64,000 bases of DNA from assembly GCA_963678855.1 (NCBI GenBank), contig OY787448.1, positions 868,001 through 932,000 of the forward strand. Reading direction: 5' to 3'. Position numbers and translations under genes: made by a program. A model generated the notes under the pieces. That model did no database searches and had not been told where the DNA came from. It saw only the letters and a program-made list of their open reading frames with translations. This document shows positions 1 to 8,576 of the stretch, one piece after another. Origin of the DNA: F22 sp963678855. Its GTDB lineage: Bacteria; Bacteroidota; Bacteroidia; Bacteroidales; Bacteroidaceae. Position 1 is the first letter of the stretch. Each line of letters begins with the position of its first letter.

Positions 1-303
1 CTCCAAGGTATCTACGATTTCCTGCTGCTTCATGCCACTATATATCGCAGCAGCCAACACTCCGCGTGCACGCAGATTGGCTACCTGATCTTTCATCAAA
101 GCAATTAGAGGAGTGATGACCAAACAGAGACCCTTATTGGCCAAAGTTGGCACTTGAAAGGTAATAGACTTACCCCCACCTGTAGGCATCAAGCCCAAGG
201 TGTCACGACCAGCAGCAATACTGTCAATAATCTGCCGCTGTACCCCACGGAATTCATCGTATCCCCAGTAGCGTTTCAGCGTGTCGAGATACTTATCTGC
301 CAT
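1..303 (-). CDS. recQ: ATP-dependent DNA helicase RecQ, N-terminal part (cut by window edge)
   Basis: The first 101 codons of a RecQ helicase, which unwinds DNA 3'-5' in recombination and repair. Reading the minus strand from the ATG at 303 gives an N-terminus beginning MADKYLDTLKRYWGYDEFRG, the RecQ Q-motif region, then Walker A MPTGGGKS near residues 36-43, and motif Ia text LVITPLIALMKDQ. The reading frame is still open at position 1, so the rest lies outside the window. The ATG is only two bases after the recJ stop codon, so recJ and recQ are almost certainly co-transcribed. The identity is clear from the ordered motifs; only the C-terminal RQC/HRDC domains cannot be checked here. Confidence 0.93.
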   Translation of the reverse strand, partial: MADKYLDTLKRYWGYDEFRGVQRQIIDSIAAGRDTLGLMPTGGGKSITFQVPTLANKGLCLVITPLIALMKDQVANLRARGVLAAAIYSGMKQQEIVDTLE

Positions 304-305
304 AG

Positions 306-2030
306 TTACTCGTCTAGAATCGTTGGTTTAATATCCTGAATTTGTAGTTGTACTTCTCCAGGTTTATGACTATTTTCTTGAATAGAATATACGATATCAA
401 AGGCACGTTTACTCTTGATATAACGAGCCTGATCACTTTGTCCAAAAGCGATACCATTCATAACATTGTGCGATTTATTATCGACAAGTTCGAGCTTGAT
501 ATGCGCTTGATCACGACCTACCACCTTACTTGTACCATAATCATAACACTGTTTGGTACGAAATAATGGCTTAGGGTTGCCAGGACCAAATGGACTGAAC
601 CTCTTCAAGTCTTTAAAGAACTTCTTACTAATTGTACGGAAGTCGATAGTCGACTCAATGTTCAATATGGCTGAATGCTGTTCTTCTTCTATATGTGTCG
701 ATACATACGCCTCTAGTCGTTCAGCAAAAGCTTCCATATGGACTGGGTCCATAGACAATCCTACAGCATAGGTGTGACCACCAAAGGTTTCCAATAAGTC
801 ACGGCAACTCGCCACAGCATTATAGATATCAAAGCCTGGAACAGATCTAGCAGATCCTGTAGCATATTTACCCGTCTTGGTCAAAACGATTGTTGGGCGA
901 TGATAGACTTCTGTCAATCGAGAAGCCACAATTCCTACGACACCCTTATGCCAAGACTCGTTGTATATCACCACGCTGTGCTTGGCTTCCCAATTAAGAT
1001 CTTGTTTGACTTGCACAGTAGCTTCCTCTGTAGTGGCTTTGTCCAAGTCTTTACGCATCTCATTATAGCGGTCGATTTTCTTGCACTGTTCTACAGCTGG
1101 ACGATAATCTTTTTGAATCAGCAACTCTACAGATTCTTTTCCACACATCATACGTCCTGAGGCATTGATGCGTGGTCCAATCTTAAAGACAATATCGCTC
1201 ATGGAGATTTCTTTACCACTCAGTCCAACGAGATCAATAATAGCCTTCATACCTACACGAGGGTTGTTGTTTAACTGGCGCAAACCATGATATGCAAGAA
1301 TGCGATTCTCCCCAAGAACAGGGACAATATCTGCTGCGATACTCACGGCTACCAAGTCTAACAAAGGAATAAGGTGGTGAAACTCGATATTATTGCTAAT
1401 CGCAAATCCCTGCATAAACTTAAAGCCGACACCACAACCAGAGAGATGCTCACAAGGATACGTACTATCCAAACGTTTAGGATTAAGGATAGCGACAGCA
1501 TCAGGCAATTCATCATCTTGCATGTGGTGGTCACACACAATGACATCAATACCTTTCGTACGGGCATACTCGACTTCTTTGACTGCTTTCACACCACAAT
1601 CTAAGACAATAATAAGCGACACCCCTTTCTCTGCAGCAAGATCTATCCCCATCTCAGTCAAGCCGTAGCCATCGTCAGTGCGGTCTGGTATATAGAAATG
1701 TAGACCTGAGTAATATTGCTGGATAAAGGTGTATACTAGAGCGACAGATGTAGTTCCATCCACATCGTAGTCGCCATAAATCAAGATTTCTTCTTTATTG
1801 CCCATGGCTTGATTGAGACGTGCAACTGCCTTATCCATATCCTTCATCAGAAAAGGATCATGCAGCTGGAGCAAGTGCGGTTTAAAGAAGCTTTTGGCTT
1901 CATCCACCGTCTGGATGCCTCTACGAGTAAGCATTTCTGCGAGCACTGGATGTATCTTTAGCTCGGCAACCAGCTTACCCACAGCATCTTGGTGTTCAAG
2001 AGATGGGCCCAATTCGTTCCATTGGTTCAT
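306..2030 (-). CDS. recJ: single-stranded-DNA-specific 5'-3' exonuclease RecJ
   Basis: 574 aa, a usual RecJ length. RecJ degrades single-stranded DNA 5'-3' in recombination and mismatch repair. Visible DHH-family motifs: DYDVDGTTS at about residues 87-95 (motif I, metal-binding Asp residues), LDCG near 143, CDHH at about 166-169 (the family signature), and the C-terminal DHHA1 part with GSARS near 390 and GGH near 418. The gene precedes recQ by two bases; RecJ and RecQ act together on stalled forks in other bacteria, so the pairing makes functional sense. It diverges from the Sua5-family gene; a near-consensus -7 box (TACCTTTA, minus strand 2057-2050) lies about 20 bases before the start. Confidence 0.96.
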   Translation of the reverse strand: MNQWNELGPSLEHQDAVGKLVAELKIHPVLAEMLTRRGIQTVDEAKSFFKPHLLQLHDPFLMKDMDKAVARLNQAMGNKEEILIYGDYDVDGTTSVALVYTFIQQYYSGLHFYIPDRTDDGYGLTEMGIDLAAEKGVSLIIVLDCGVKAVKEVEYARTKGIDVIVCDHHMQDDELPDAVAILNPKRLDSTYPCEHLSGCGVGFKFMQGFAISNNIEFHHLIPLLDLVAVSIAADIVPVLGENRILAYHGLRQLNNNPRVGMKAIIDLVGLSGKEISMSDIVFKIGPRINASGRMMCGKESVELLIQKDYRPAVEQCKKIDRYNEMRKDLDKATTEEATVQVKQDLNWEAKHSVVIYNESWHKGVVGIVASRLTEVYHRPTIVLTKTGKYATGSARSVPGFDIYNAVASCRDLLETFGGHTYAVGLSMDPVHMEAFAERLEAYVSTHIEEEQHSAILNIESTIDFRTISKKFFKDLKRFSPFGPGNPKPLFRTKQCYDYGTSKVVGRDQAHIKLELVDNKSHNVMNGIAFGQSDQARYIKSKRAFDIVYSIQENSHKPGEVQLQIQDIKPTILDE

Positions 2031-2100
2031 TATTGGTTACTTTTTCGTGTAAAGGTAAGGAAAATTCTTGGCATAAGCATATAATCACGCAAATTTTAAT

Positions 2101-2108
2101 TACCTTTG
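2101..2108 (+). promoter_or_regulatory. Bacteroidetes -7 promoter box TACCTTTG for the Sua5-family gene
   Basis: Exact match to TAnnTTTG. It ends five bases before the ATG at 2114, so transcription should start at or beside the start codon. No good -33 TTTG is seen at the expected 19-21 nt spacing. Confidence 0.6.
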
Positions 2109-2113
2109 CAGGG

Positions 2114-2677
2114 ATGAAAGAAGATATTAAAAGAGCATGTGAAGTCCTTGAAGCAGGAGGGTTAATCCTCTATCCTACGGACACGATATGGGGAATCGGT
2201 TGCGATGCGACTAACCCTGAAGCTGTAGCAAAAGTCTATGCTTTAAAGCAAAGAAGCGACAGCAAAGCACTGATATGCTTAGTAGACAATCCAATAAAGA
2301 TTGATTTTTACGTAAGCGAACCACCTGAAATTGCTTTTGATTTGATTGAAGTTGCTGATAAGCCAACCACTATTATTTTTGATGGTGCGCGTAATCTTGC
2401 GCCCAACCTAATCGCCGAAGATGGCAGCATTGCTATTCGTGTCACGCAAGAAAAAGTAAGCCAAGCGTTATGCCAACGCTTCCGTAAAGCACTAGTATCG
2501 ACTTCGGCCAATGTAAGTGGTGCTCCTTCTCCATCTTGTTTTAAAGAAGTATCGCAAGAGATTCTTGATGGTGTGGACTATGTATTGCCACTTCGTCAGA
2601 ATGAAGCGCCAGGTGCCAAAGCATCTAGCATCATAAAACTTGGCAGTGGTGGTCAAGTAACCATTATCCGCAAATAA
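2114..2677 (+). CDS. Sua5/YciO/YrdC family protein (probable threonylcarbamoyl-AMP synthase)
   Basis: 187 aa if started at the ATG at 2114. A longer frame to 2003 exists, but it runs through the promoter box at 2101-2108 and back into recJ, so I reject it. The protein opens with the family's typical EAGGLILYPTDTIWGIGCDA and contains LKQRSDSKALICLV and the SANVSG motif near the C-terminal third, all hallmarks of the YrdC fold. TsaC/Sua5 members make threonylcarbamoyl-AMP from threonine, bicarbonate and ATP for t6A37 in tRNA; YciO-type members are less understood and this protein could be one. No Sua5-type C-terminal domain is present. Confidence 0.9.
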   Translation: MKEDIKRACEVLEAGGLILYPTDTIWGIGCDATNPEAVAKVYALKQRSDSKALICLVDNPIKIDFYVSEPPEIAFDLIEVADKPTTIIFDGARNLAPNLIAEDGSIAIRVTQEKVSQALCQRFRKALVSTSANVSGAPSPSCFKEVSQEILDGVDYVLPLRQNEAPGAKASSIIKLGSGGQVTIIRK

Positions 2678-2786
2678 CACATACCGCACTATTGCTTCTT
2701 ACAGAAAGAAGTGTACACACTATATCATCTTATTGAAACACGTTCACATGGGCTTTGCCCTAACCTATAATTATCAATGATGATGT

Positions 2787-2802
2787 CTGTCCAAGGGGAC
2801 AG
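2787..2802 (+). promoter_or_regulatory. small hairpin in the leader just upstream of the ClC gene
   Basis: CTGTCC, loop AAGG, GGACAG: a perfect 6-bp stem ending 11 bases before the ATG at 2814. It could affect translation initiation. It does not resemble the fluoride riboswitch. Confidence 0.3.
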
Positions 2803-2813
2803 CAAAAAGATAT

Positions 2814-4628
2814 ATGAAGAGTAAGAAAAAAAGAAGGAAAAGAGAACAACCCAGCCTCCAAGACAGACTGGTAGAATGGAGAGAAAACAAACTAAATGAA
2901 CGCAAGTTTATATTGATTCTGAGTTTTGTAGTGGGTGTATTGACTGCAGTAGCAGCCTATCTTTTGAAAACACTCATCCATACAACTCAGCATTTCTTGA
3001 CCCACAGCTTTCATGCTGATAAGGCCAACTGGTTGTATCTTGTATTTCCTGTAATCGGTATCCTATTGACAATGTTCTTTATCAAGTACGTGGTACGTGA
3101 TGATATTGGACACGGTGTTACAAAAATTTTATATGCGATTTCTCGCAACAAAGCCCGTATCAAGTTGCACAATACTTGGAGTAGTGTGATGGCTAGTAGT
3201 ATCACGATTGGTTTTGGTGGATCAGTTGGTGCCGAATCGCCTATCGTGCTAACTGGATCGGCTATTGGGTCAAATCTAGGGAATTTTTTCCGATTGAACC
3301 AACGTACATTAATGCTTCTTGTTGGTTGTGGAGCTTCGGCGGCTATTGCGGGTATCTTTAAAGCGCCTATTGCTGGTATCGTCTTTACACTTGAGGTACT
3401 AATGATTGATTTGACGATGGCCTCTTTGATGCCATTGTTGATCGCAGCTGTATCAGCATCGGTTGTAAGCTACCTTTTTGAAGGTCAAAAAGCTATGTTT
3501 GAGTTTGAGGCTGCAAGTACCTTCTTCAACTTAGAGCATATCCCATACATCATCCTACTGGGAGTACTTTGCGGACTAGTATCACTTTACTTCACACGTG
3601 CGATGAATTGGGCGGAAAGCATCTTCCGTATGTTTGAAAGTCCATATAAGAAATGGATGCTTGGTGGTTTGGTACTGAGTGTACTGATTTTCCTCTTCCC
3701 GGCATTATATGGTGAAGGGTATAATATCATCGGGATGCTGCTTGATGGAACGACACAAGCAGACTGGGACAAAGTTATGGAGGGGTCCTTCTTTGCAGGA
3801 CATAGCAATTTGCTATTATTGTACCTTCTATTTGTGATTTTCTTTAAGGTGTTTGCTTCGAGTGCGACCAATGGTGGTGGAGGTTGTGGTGGTTTGTTTG
3901 CACCATCTCTATTCTTAGGTGCTATAGTCGGATTCTCATACAGCAACTTTGTTAATAATATCACTAGTGCTCTTGGCTTGCACGAAAAGAACTTTGCACT
4001 TGCTGGTATGGCTGGTGTCATGAGTGCGGTAATGCATGCTCCATTAACAGGTGTATTCTTAATTGCTGAATTGACTGGCGGATATAGCCTATTTGTGCCA
4101 CTAATGATTACATCAGTAAGTGCATATCTGACTATCCTAGCCTTTGAACGCCACAGCATCTATAGCATGCGTCTAGCTAAGAAGGGAGAGCTATTGACAC
4201 ACAATAAGGATCAGTCAGTATTGACCTTGATGAAGATGGAGAATGTGGTTGAGACCAACTTTAAAACAGTAAAACCTGAGATGGACTTGGGACAACTAGT
4301 TAAAATTATTTCGGAATCTCACCGTAATATCTTCCCTGTTATCGACGATGAAGGCGTACTAAGAGGAGTTGTTTATCTAGATGATATTCGTAATTTGATG
4401 TTCCGCCAAGAGTTGTATCATCGCTTTGATGTACAAAGACTGATGACTACCATTCCGACGACATTACTAGATACAGATAGAATGGACGTTGTCATGAAAC
4501 GTTTTGATGATACCAAAGCATGGAATCTTCCAGTAGTAGATAACGATGGAAAATACCTAGGCTTTGTCTCTAAATCCAAGATTTTCAATTCGTACCGTCA
4601 AGTGCTGGTGCACTTCTCAGAAGAATAA
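2814..4628 (+). CDS. ClC-family chloride channel/transporter with C-terminal CBS pair
   Basis: 604 aa inner-membrane protein: a basic N-terminus, about ten hydrophobic segments between residues 33 and 440, then two CBS-like repeats from about 465 to 600 that usually bind adenine nucleotides. Filter motifs are GAESP at 139-143 (in place of GREGP, keeping the gating glutamate, E141) and GGLFAPSLFLGA near 362-373. The segment APIAGIVFTLEV (184-195) aligns with the exchanger segment that carries the proton glutamate E203 of E. coli ClC-ec1; the residue at that site appears to be valine here (V195). Loss of that glutamate is seen in channel-type ClCs, so this could be a passive channel rather than a H+ exchanger; that is inference. 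First of a run with fmt, rpe and comEC. Confidence 0.93.
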   Translation: MKSKKKRRKREQPSLQDRLVEWRENKLNERKFILILSFVVGVLTAVAAYLLKTLIHTTQHFLTHSFHADKANWLYLVFPVIGILLTMFFIKYVVRDDIGHGVTKILYAISRNKARIKLHNTWSSVMASSITIGFGGSVGAESPIVLTGSAIGSNLGNFFRLNQRTLMLLVGCGASAAIAGIFKAPIAGIVFTLEVLMIDLTMASLMPLLIAAVSASVVSYLFEGQKAMFEFEAASTFFNLEHIPYIILLGVLCGLVSLYFTRAMNWAESIFRMFESPYKKWMLGGLVLSVLIFLFPALYGEGYNIIGMLLDGTTQADWDKVMEGSFFAGHSNLLLLYLLFVIFFKVFASSATNGGGGCGGLFAPSLFLGAIVGFSYSNFVNNITSALGLHEKNFALAGMAGVMSAVMHAPLTGVFLIAELTGGYSLFVPLMITSVSAYLTILAFERHSIYSMRLAKKGELLTHNKDQSVLTLMKMENVVETNFKTVKPEMDLGQLVKIISESHRNIFPVIDDEGVLRGVVYLDDIRNLMFRQELYHRFDVQRLMTTIPTTLLDTDRMDVVMKRFDDTKAWNLPVVDNDGKYLGFVSKSKIFNSYRQVLVHFSEE

Positions 4629-4649
4629 ACTATTGTAATCGTACATTGA

Positions 4650-5639
4650 ATGAAAAAAGAAGAACTTAAAATAGTATATATGGGTACCCCAGATTTTGCG
4701 GTACTCCCGTTGCAAAAGCTAGTAGAAGGTGGTTATCGTGTAGAAGCTGTTATTACGATGCCTGATAAGCCTGCTGGTCGTGGACATAAGGTACAATTTA
4801 GTCCAGTGAAACAGTATGCTTTGGAACAAAATATTCCTCTATTGCAGCCGACCAACTTAAAAGATCCTGAATTTGTAGAAGAACTACGCGACTACAAAGC
4901 CGACCTACAAATTGTCGTGGCTTTCCGCATGCTTCCTGAAGTGGTTTGGAATATGCCACCTATGGGTACATTTAACCTTCACGCTTCACTACTTCCACAA
5001 TACCGTGGTGCAGCCCCTATCAACTGGGCGGTTATCAACGGGGATAAAGAAACGGGAATCACTACCTTCTTCTTGCAACATGCTATTGACACAGGTGCTG
5101 TGATCCAACAAGAACGTGTGTTTATCGAGGAAACCGATGATGTAGGCATCGTACATGATAAATTGATGGTATTGGGTGCCGACTTGGTGATAGAAACAGT
5201 AGAGGCTATCTTGACTGGCGGTGTTAAAACAATCCCACAAGATGAAATGGCCGATCCATCTACACTTCGCCCTGCACCAAAGATTTTCAAAGAGACATGT
5301 CAGATTGACTGGAATCAACCTAGCAAGGTGGTATATGACTTTATTCGTGGCCTATCTCCATACCCTGCTGCTTGGACTACCTTACAACCAGCTACTGGCA
5401 AGACAGGTACAGTCAAGATTTTCAAAACACACCGTGTAGACGAAGCAGCACCTGCTGGTCTTGAACCAGGTGCACTAGTAAGTGATAACAAAGGCTACCT
5501 ACGAGTAGTCACAGCAGATGGACTACTAGAAATTGATATGCTACAAATGCCTGGTAAGAAGCGAGTAGCTACTGGAGACTTTCTTCGTGGATATAGAGAA
5601 GACTTCAACACAGAGCGATTTATACGTATAGAGAAATAA
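4650..5639 (+). CDS. fmt: methionyl-tRNA formyltransferase
   Basis: 329 aa, normal for Fmt. Transfers formyl from 10-formyl-THF to initiator Met-tRNA in the cytoplasm. The N-terminal Rossmann-like part has MGTPDFAV near residues 11-18, the catalytic core FNLHASLLPQYRGAAPINWA (about 107-126) contains the Asn and His of the active site, and the catalytic Asp lies in HAIDTGAVI near 147. The C-terminal OB-like domain starts around residue 215. It sits 21 bases after the ClC gene and 24 before rpe, consistent with one transcript. Confidence 0.97.
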   Translation: MKKEELKIVYMGTPDFAVLPLQKLVEGGYRVEAVITMPDKPAGRGHKVQFSPVKQYALEQNIPLLQPTNLKDPEFVEELRDYKADLQIVVAFRMLPEVVWNMPPMGTFNLHASLLPQYRGAAPINWAVINGDKETGITTFFLQHAIDTGAVIQQERVFIEETDDVGIVHDKLMVLGADLVIETVEAILTGGVKTIPQDEMADPSTLRPAPKIFKETCQIDWNQPSKVVYDFIRGLSPYPAAWTTLQPATGKTGTVKIFKTHRVDEAAPAGLEPGALVSDNKGYLRVVTADGLLEIDMLQMPGKKRVATGDFLRGYREDFNTERFIRIEK

Positions 5640-5663
5640 CTGATCAACCTATAACAAGTAAAA

Positions 5664-6326
5664 ATGAAGACAATTGTTTCACCATCTCTATTATCAGCAG
5701 ATTTTGCTAACCTGATGCCTGAAATAGAAATGATTAATGCGAGCGAAGCTGAGTACCTACATATTGATGTGATGGATGGGGTATTTGTGCCTAATATCTC
5801 TTTTGGTTTTCCTGTATTGCAGGCTATCAAGCCTCATCTTAAGAAGCCTATGGATGTACACTTAATGATCGAGCACCCTGAGAAGTTCATCCCTGAAGTA
5901 AAAGCCCTTGGCGCACGTTTTATGAATGTACATCAAGAAGCTTGTATCCATCTTCACCGCGTGATTCAACAAATCAAAGATGCAGGCATGAAGGCTGGAG
6001 TAACAATCAACCCTGCCACACCTGTTTCAACTCTAGTAGATATCCTACCAGACCTTGACTTGGTGATGTTGATGAGTGTCAATCCTGGATTTGGCGGACA
6101 GAAGTTTATTCCACAAACCCTAAAGAGAGTACAACAACTACGTGAAATGATTGATTCACAAAACCTAAACTGCTTGATTGAAGTAGATGGCGGTGTCAAT
6201 CTAGAGACAGGTCAACAGCTGGTTGATGCTGGGGCCGATATGCTAGTAGCTGGAAGCGCTGTATTTAAGGCAGAGAATCCAACGCAGATGATTCACAACT
6301 TAGGTGCTTTAACTCGTCAAAAATAG
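5664..6326 (+). CDS. rpe: ribulose-phosphate 3-epimerase
   Basis: 220 aa TIM barrel of the pentose phosphate pathway, interconverting ribulose 5-phosphate and xylulose 5-phosphate. Starts with the family text SPSLLSADFANL; metal-binding residues are in HIDVMDGVFVPN (about 33-44), HLMIEHP (about 67), and EVDGGVN near 174-180; the phosphate loop VNPGFGGQKF is at about 139-148. It ends five bases before comEC. Length and motifs leave little doubt. Confidence 0.97.
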   Translation: MKTIVSPSLLSADFANLMPEIEMINASEAEYLHIDVMDGVFVPNISFGFPVLQAIKPHLKKPMDVHLMIEHPEKFIPEVKALGARFMNVHQEACIHLHRVIQQIKDAGMKAGVTINPATPVSTLVDILPDLDLVMLMSVNPGFGGQKFIPQTLKRVQQLREMIDSQNLNCLIEVDGGVNLETGQQLVDAGADMLVAGSAVFKAENPTQMIHNLGALTRQK

Positions 6327-6331
6327 TTTGT

Positions 6332-7666
6332 ATGCATCGTTATCCTGCTGTACTGGTACTAGGAATCTACGTGATAGCCCTACTTATTTGGGGACCACGT
6401 CCTACCAGAGACCTTCCAGTAACTCAGGAACACTATCTATTAGAGATTAATGGCGATGGACTGACAAAAAAGAAAACAATACACTATCCAGTACAAGTGC
6501 TGGAATATTTAGACACAAGGGACTCATTATGGGTCCCTTGTCGTGTATCGGGACATATCTACCTGAGTGCTGATTCTTTGGAAAGCCTACCAATACTGGG
6601 AGACAGACTACTATGCCATATGGCTTTACATCCAATTTATCATAGTGGAATTTGTTATAAGCACCAATGGCAAAAGCTACCCAGAAAAAAGCTTTCTTGG
6701 GATAAGAGACTACGCATACAACTGCATAAGCATTTTAAGAAATTGGGATTTAAAGGAGATACACTAGGCCTTGTTGAAGCACTCACTATAGGACAGAAGA
6801 CAGCTATATCACCTACACAGAAGCAGCACTTTGCCCAGACGGGCGTGAGTCATATACTGGCTTTATCTGGGCTGCATATTGGATTACTAGCTGGACTGTT
6901 CTTATGGCGAGAACGCTACGACAAACGCCGCACAAGACGATGGATACGCCTTATACTGATGACTACACTCTTGGCTGCTTTCACTATTTTAGCTGGTGGA
7001 GCAGCTTCATTATCCAGAGCTATGCTCCTGATAGTTATTTTCTACCTCGGAAGAATACTATATCAACAGATTACGCCTATCAATGTACTGGCAAGTGTTG
7101 GTTTAATGCTTTTGATTTACCATCCTGCATGGCTGTTTGATCTTGGATTTCAACTGAGTATGTTAGCTGTAACTGGATTATTTATTGTCTATCCGCCCCT
7201 ACGAGATAGCCTGTCCTGCAGACATAACATAACACGCAGATTATGGGATTTTACTGCCGTCACATTATCTGCACAACTAACTACTCTACCCCTCACATTA
7301 CCAACGTTTCACACCTTACCTATCTACTCACCTATCAGCAACTTATTAGTGCTTCCACAGCTATGCTTACTACTATACTCTTTGATAATCATGGTAGTGA
7401 GCAGCATTTACCCTCCTGCACAGATACTGCTAGCAGCCTTGGTGAGATGGCAAAGCACATTTCTCCTACAAACCATTAATTGGATAAACAATTGGCCTAT
7501 AGGTGTATGGAGCATTCAAATGCATCCAGTAGAAAGTATCCCATGGATTATAGCCGTACTATGGGGTGCCTATATCCTACGAAAAGCGACGTGGTTAAAA
7601 GCTCGACTTTGGCTGGTGTATATATTGGTTCTACTCAGCACACACTATGCACTCCTTAGGATGTAA
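6332..7666 (+). CDS. ComEC/Rec2-family inner-membrane protein, compact form
   Basis: 444 aa. ComEC proteins form the inner-membrane DNA channel for natural transformation. An N-terminal hydrophobic anchor and OB-like region (about 1-130) are followed by the competence domain, with the diagnostic GVSHILALSGLHIGLLAG at about residues 171-188 and GGAASLSRAMLLI near 222-234, then several transmembrane segments. Compared with full-length ComEC (about 700 aa or more) it has only one N-terminal membrane segment and no C-terminal metallo-beta-lactamase domain. Starts five bases after rpe. Its last 11 bases overlap the 3' end of the convergent K+ channel gene. Whether this strain takes up DNA cannot be judged from the sequence. 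Confidence 0.82.
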   Translation: MHRYPAVLVLGIYVIALLIWGPRPTRDLPVTQEHYLLEINGDGLTKKKTIHYPVQVLEYLDTRDSLWVPCRVSGHIYLSADSLESLPILGDRLLCHMALHPIYHSGICYKHQWQKLPRKKLSWDKRLRIQLHKHFKKLGFKGDTLGLVEALTIGQKTAISPTQKQHFAQTGVSHILALSGLHIGLLAGLFLWRERYDKRRTRRWIRLILMTTLLAAFTILAGGAASLSRAMLLIVIFYLGRILYQQITPINVLASVGLMLLIYHPAWLFDLGFQLSMLAVTGLFIVYPPLRDSLSCRHNITRRLWDFTAVTLSAQLTTLPLTLPTFHTLPIYSPISNLLVLPQLCLLLYSLIIMVVSSIYPPAQILLAALVRWQSTFLLQTINWINNWPIGVWSIQMHPVESIPWIIAVLWGAYILRKATWLKARLWLVYILVLLSTHYALLRM

Positions 7667-8552
7667 CTTCATCTAGTTCTTCGCCACAGGCATAACAATA
7701 TTTAGCCGAGTCTTTATGGCCCACTGCACTACAGACTGGGCACTCTCTTTCTATTCTCAGCACACTAGTAGGTTGTTTCTCGCCATTAGCCTTATTTCGA
7801 TCATCCAAACTTTGCAAAGCTACCTCAGCCGACACAATACCAGTAGGTACAGCAATCACTGCATAACCAATAATCATCACAGTACTGGCCAAAAACTGCC
7901 CCAGTGGTGTCTGAGGAGATACATCCCCATACCCTACAGTTGTCAGAGTGACAATAGCCCAATAGATACCCTTAGGAATGCTATCAAAACCATGAGCTGG
8001 TCCCTCTACTAGATACATTATCGTACCAATAATAATAACCAACATCAGGACAGTAAACAGGAACACCTGTATCTTGGCACGGCTCTGTTTTAAGGACCTC
8101 AACAACAGCGAACTAGCATTAGTATAGCGAGTTAGTTTGAAAATACGGAAAATACGTAACAATCGCAATCCTCTAACCACAAGCAATACGGATGTTTGCG
8201 CGAAGACAAGACCTAAAAAAGAAGGCAATATAGAGACCAAATCAATCAATCCAAATGCGCTAATGATATATGACCAAGGACGTCTTACAATCCAAATACG
8301 CAACAAATATTCTGCTAAAAAAACAGCAGTAATCACCCACTCTAGTACATCGAAGAGCTCTCTAAACCGACTTTGAAGACCCACTATAGACTCCAACATC
8401 ACTAGCACGATGCTACACACTATCAACACGGCCAATATCACATCAAAAAGACGCCCACCGACCGTATCTACTCCAAAAATTATATTGGACAGATAGGCTT
8501 TTATTCGTTGAGTCAACGTTGTTTTTCCGTGTGAGTTGTGTGTTGTATTCAT
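7656..8552 (-). CDS. voltage-gated potassium channel with C-terminal zinc ribbon
   Basis: 298 aa six-transmembrane ion channel. The S4 voltage sensor has regularly spaced arginines in RGLRLLRIFRIFKLTR (about 127-142), and the pore loop carries the K+ selectivity filter in TLTTVGYGDVSP (about 202-213). Unusual for this family is a short C-terminal tail with two Cys pairs, CPVC and CYAC, which looks like a zinc ribbon; it may bind metal or a partner. The gene follows ispE by 24 bases and is probably co-transcribed with it. It converges on comEC, with which it shares 11 bases at the 3' end. Confidence 0.92.
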   Translation of the reverse strand: MNTTHNSHGKTTLTQRIKAYLSNIIFGVDTVGGRLFDVILAVLIVCSIVLVMLESIVGLQSRFRELFDVLEWVITAVFLAEYLLRIWIVRRPWSYIISAFGLIDLVSILPSFLGLVFAQTSVLLVVRGLRLLRIFRIFKLTRYTNASSLLLRSLKQSRAKIQVFLFTVLMLVIIIGTIMYLVEGPAHGFDSIPKGIYWAIVTLTTVGYGDVSPQTPLGQFLASTVMIIGYAVIAVPTGIVSAEVALQSLDDRNKANGEKQPTSVLRIERECPVCSAVGHKDSAKYCYACGEELDEVTS

Positions 8553-8576
8553 AGTCGGTTATTTGAGATTCAAGGA

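Noticed and set aside
2690..2813. Fluoride riboswitch before the ClC gene
   Set aside because: The leader has only simple hairpins; the conserved fluoride riboswitch core was not found, and the protein lacks the features of fluoride-type ClCs.
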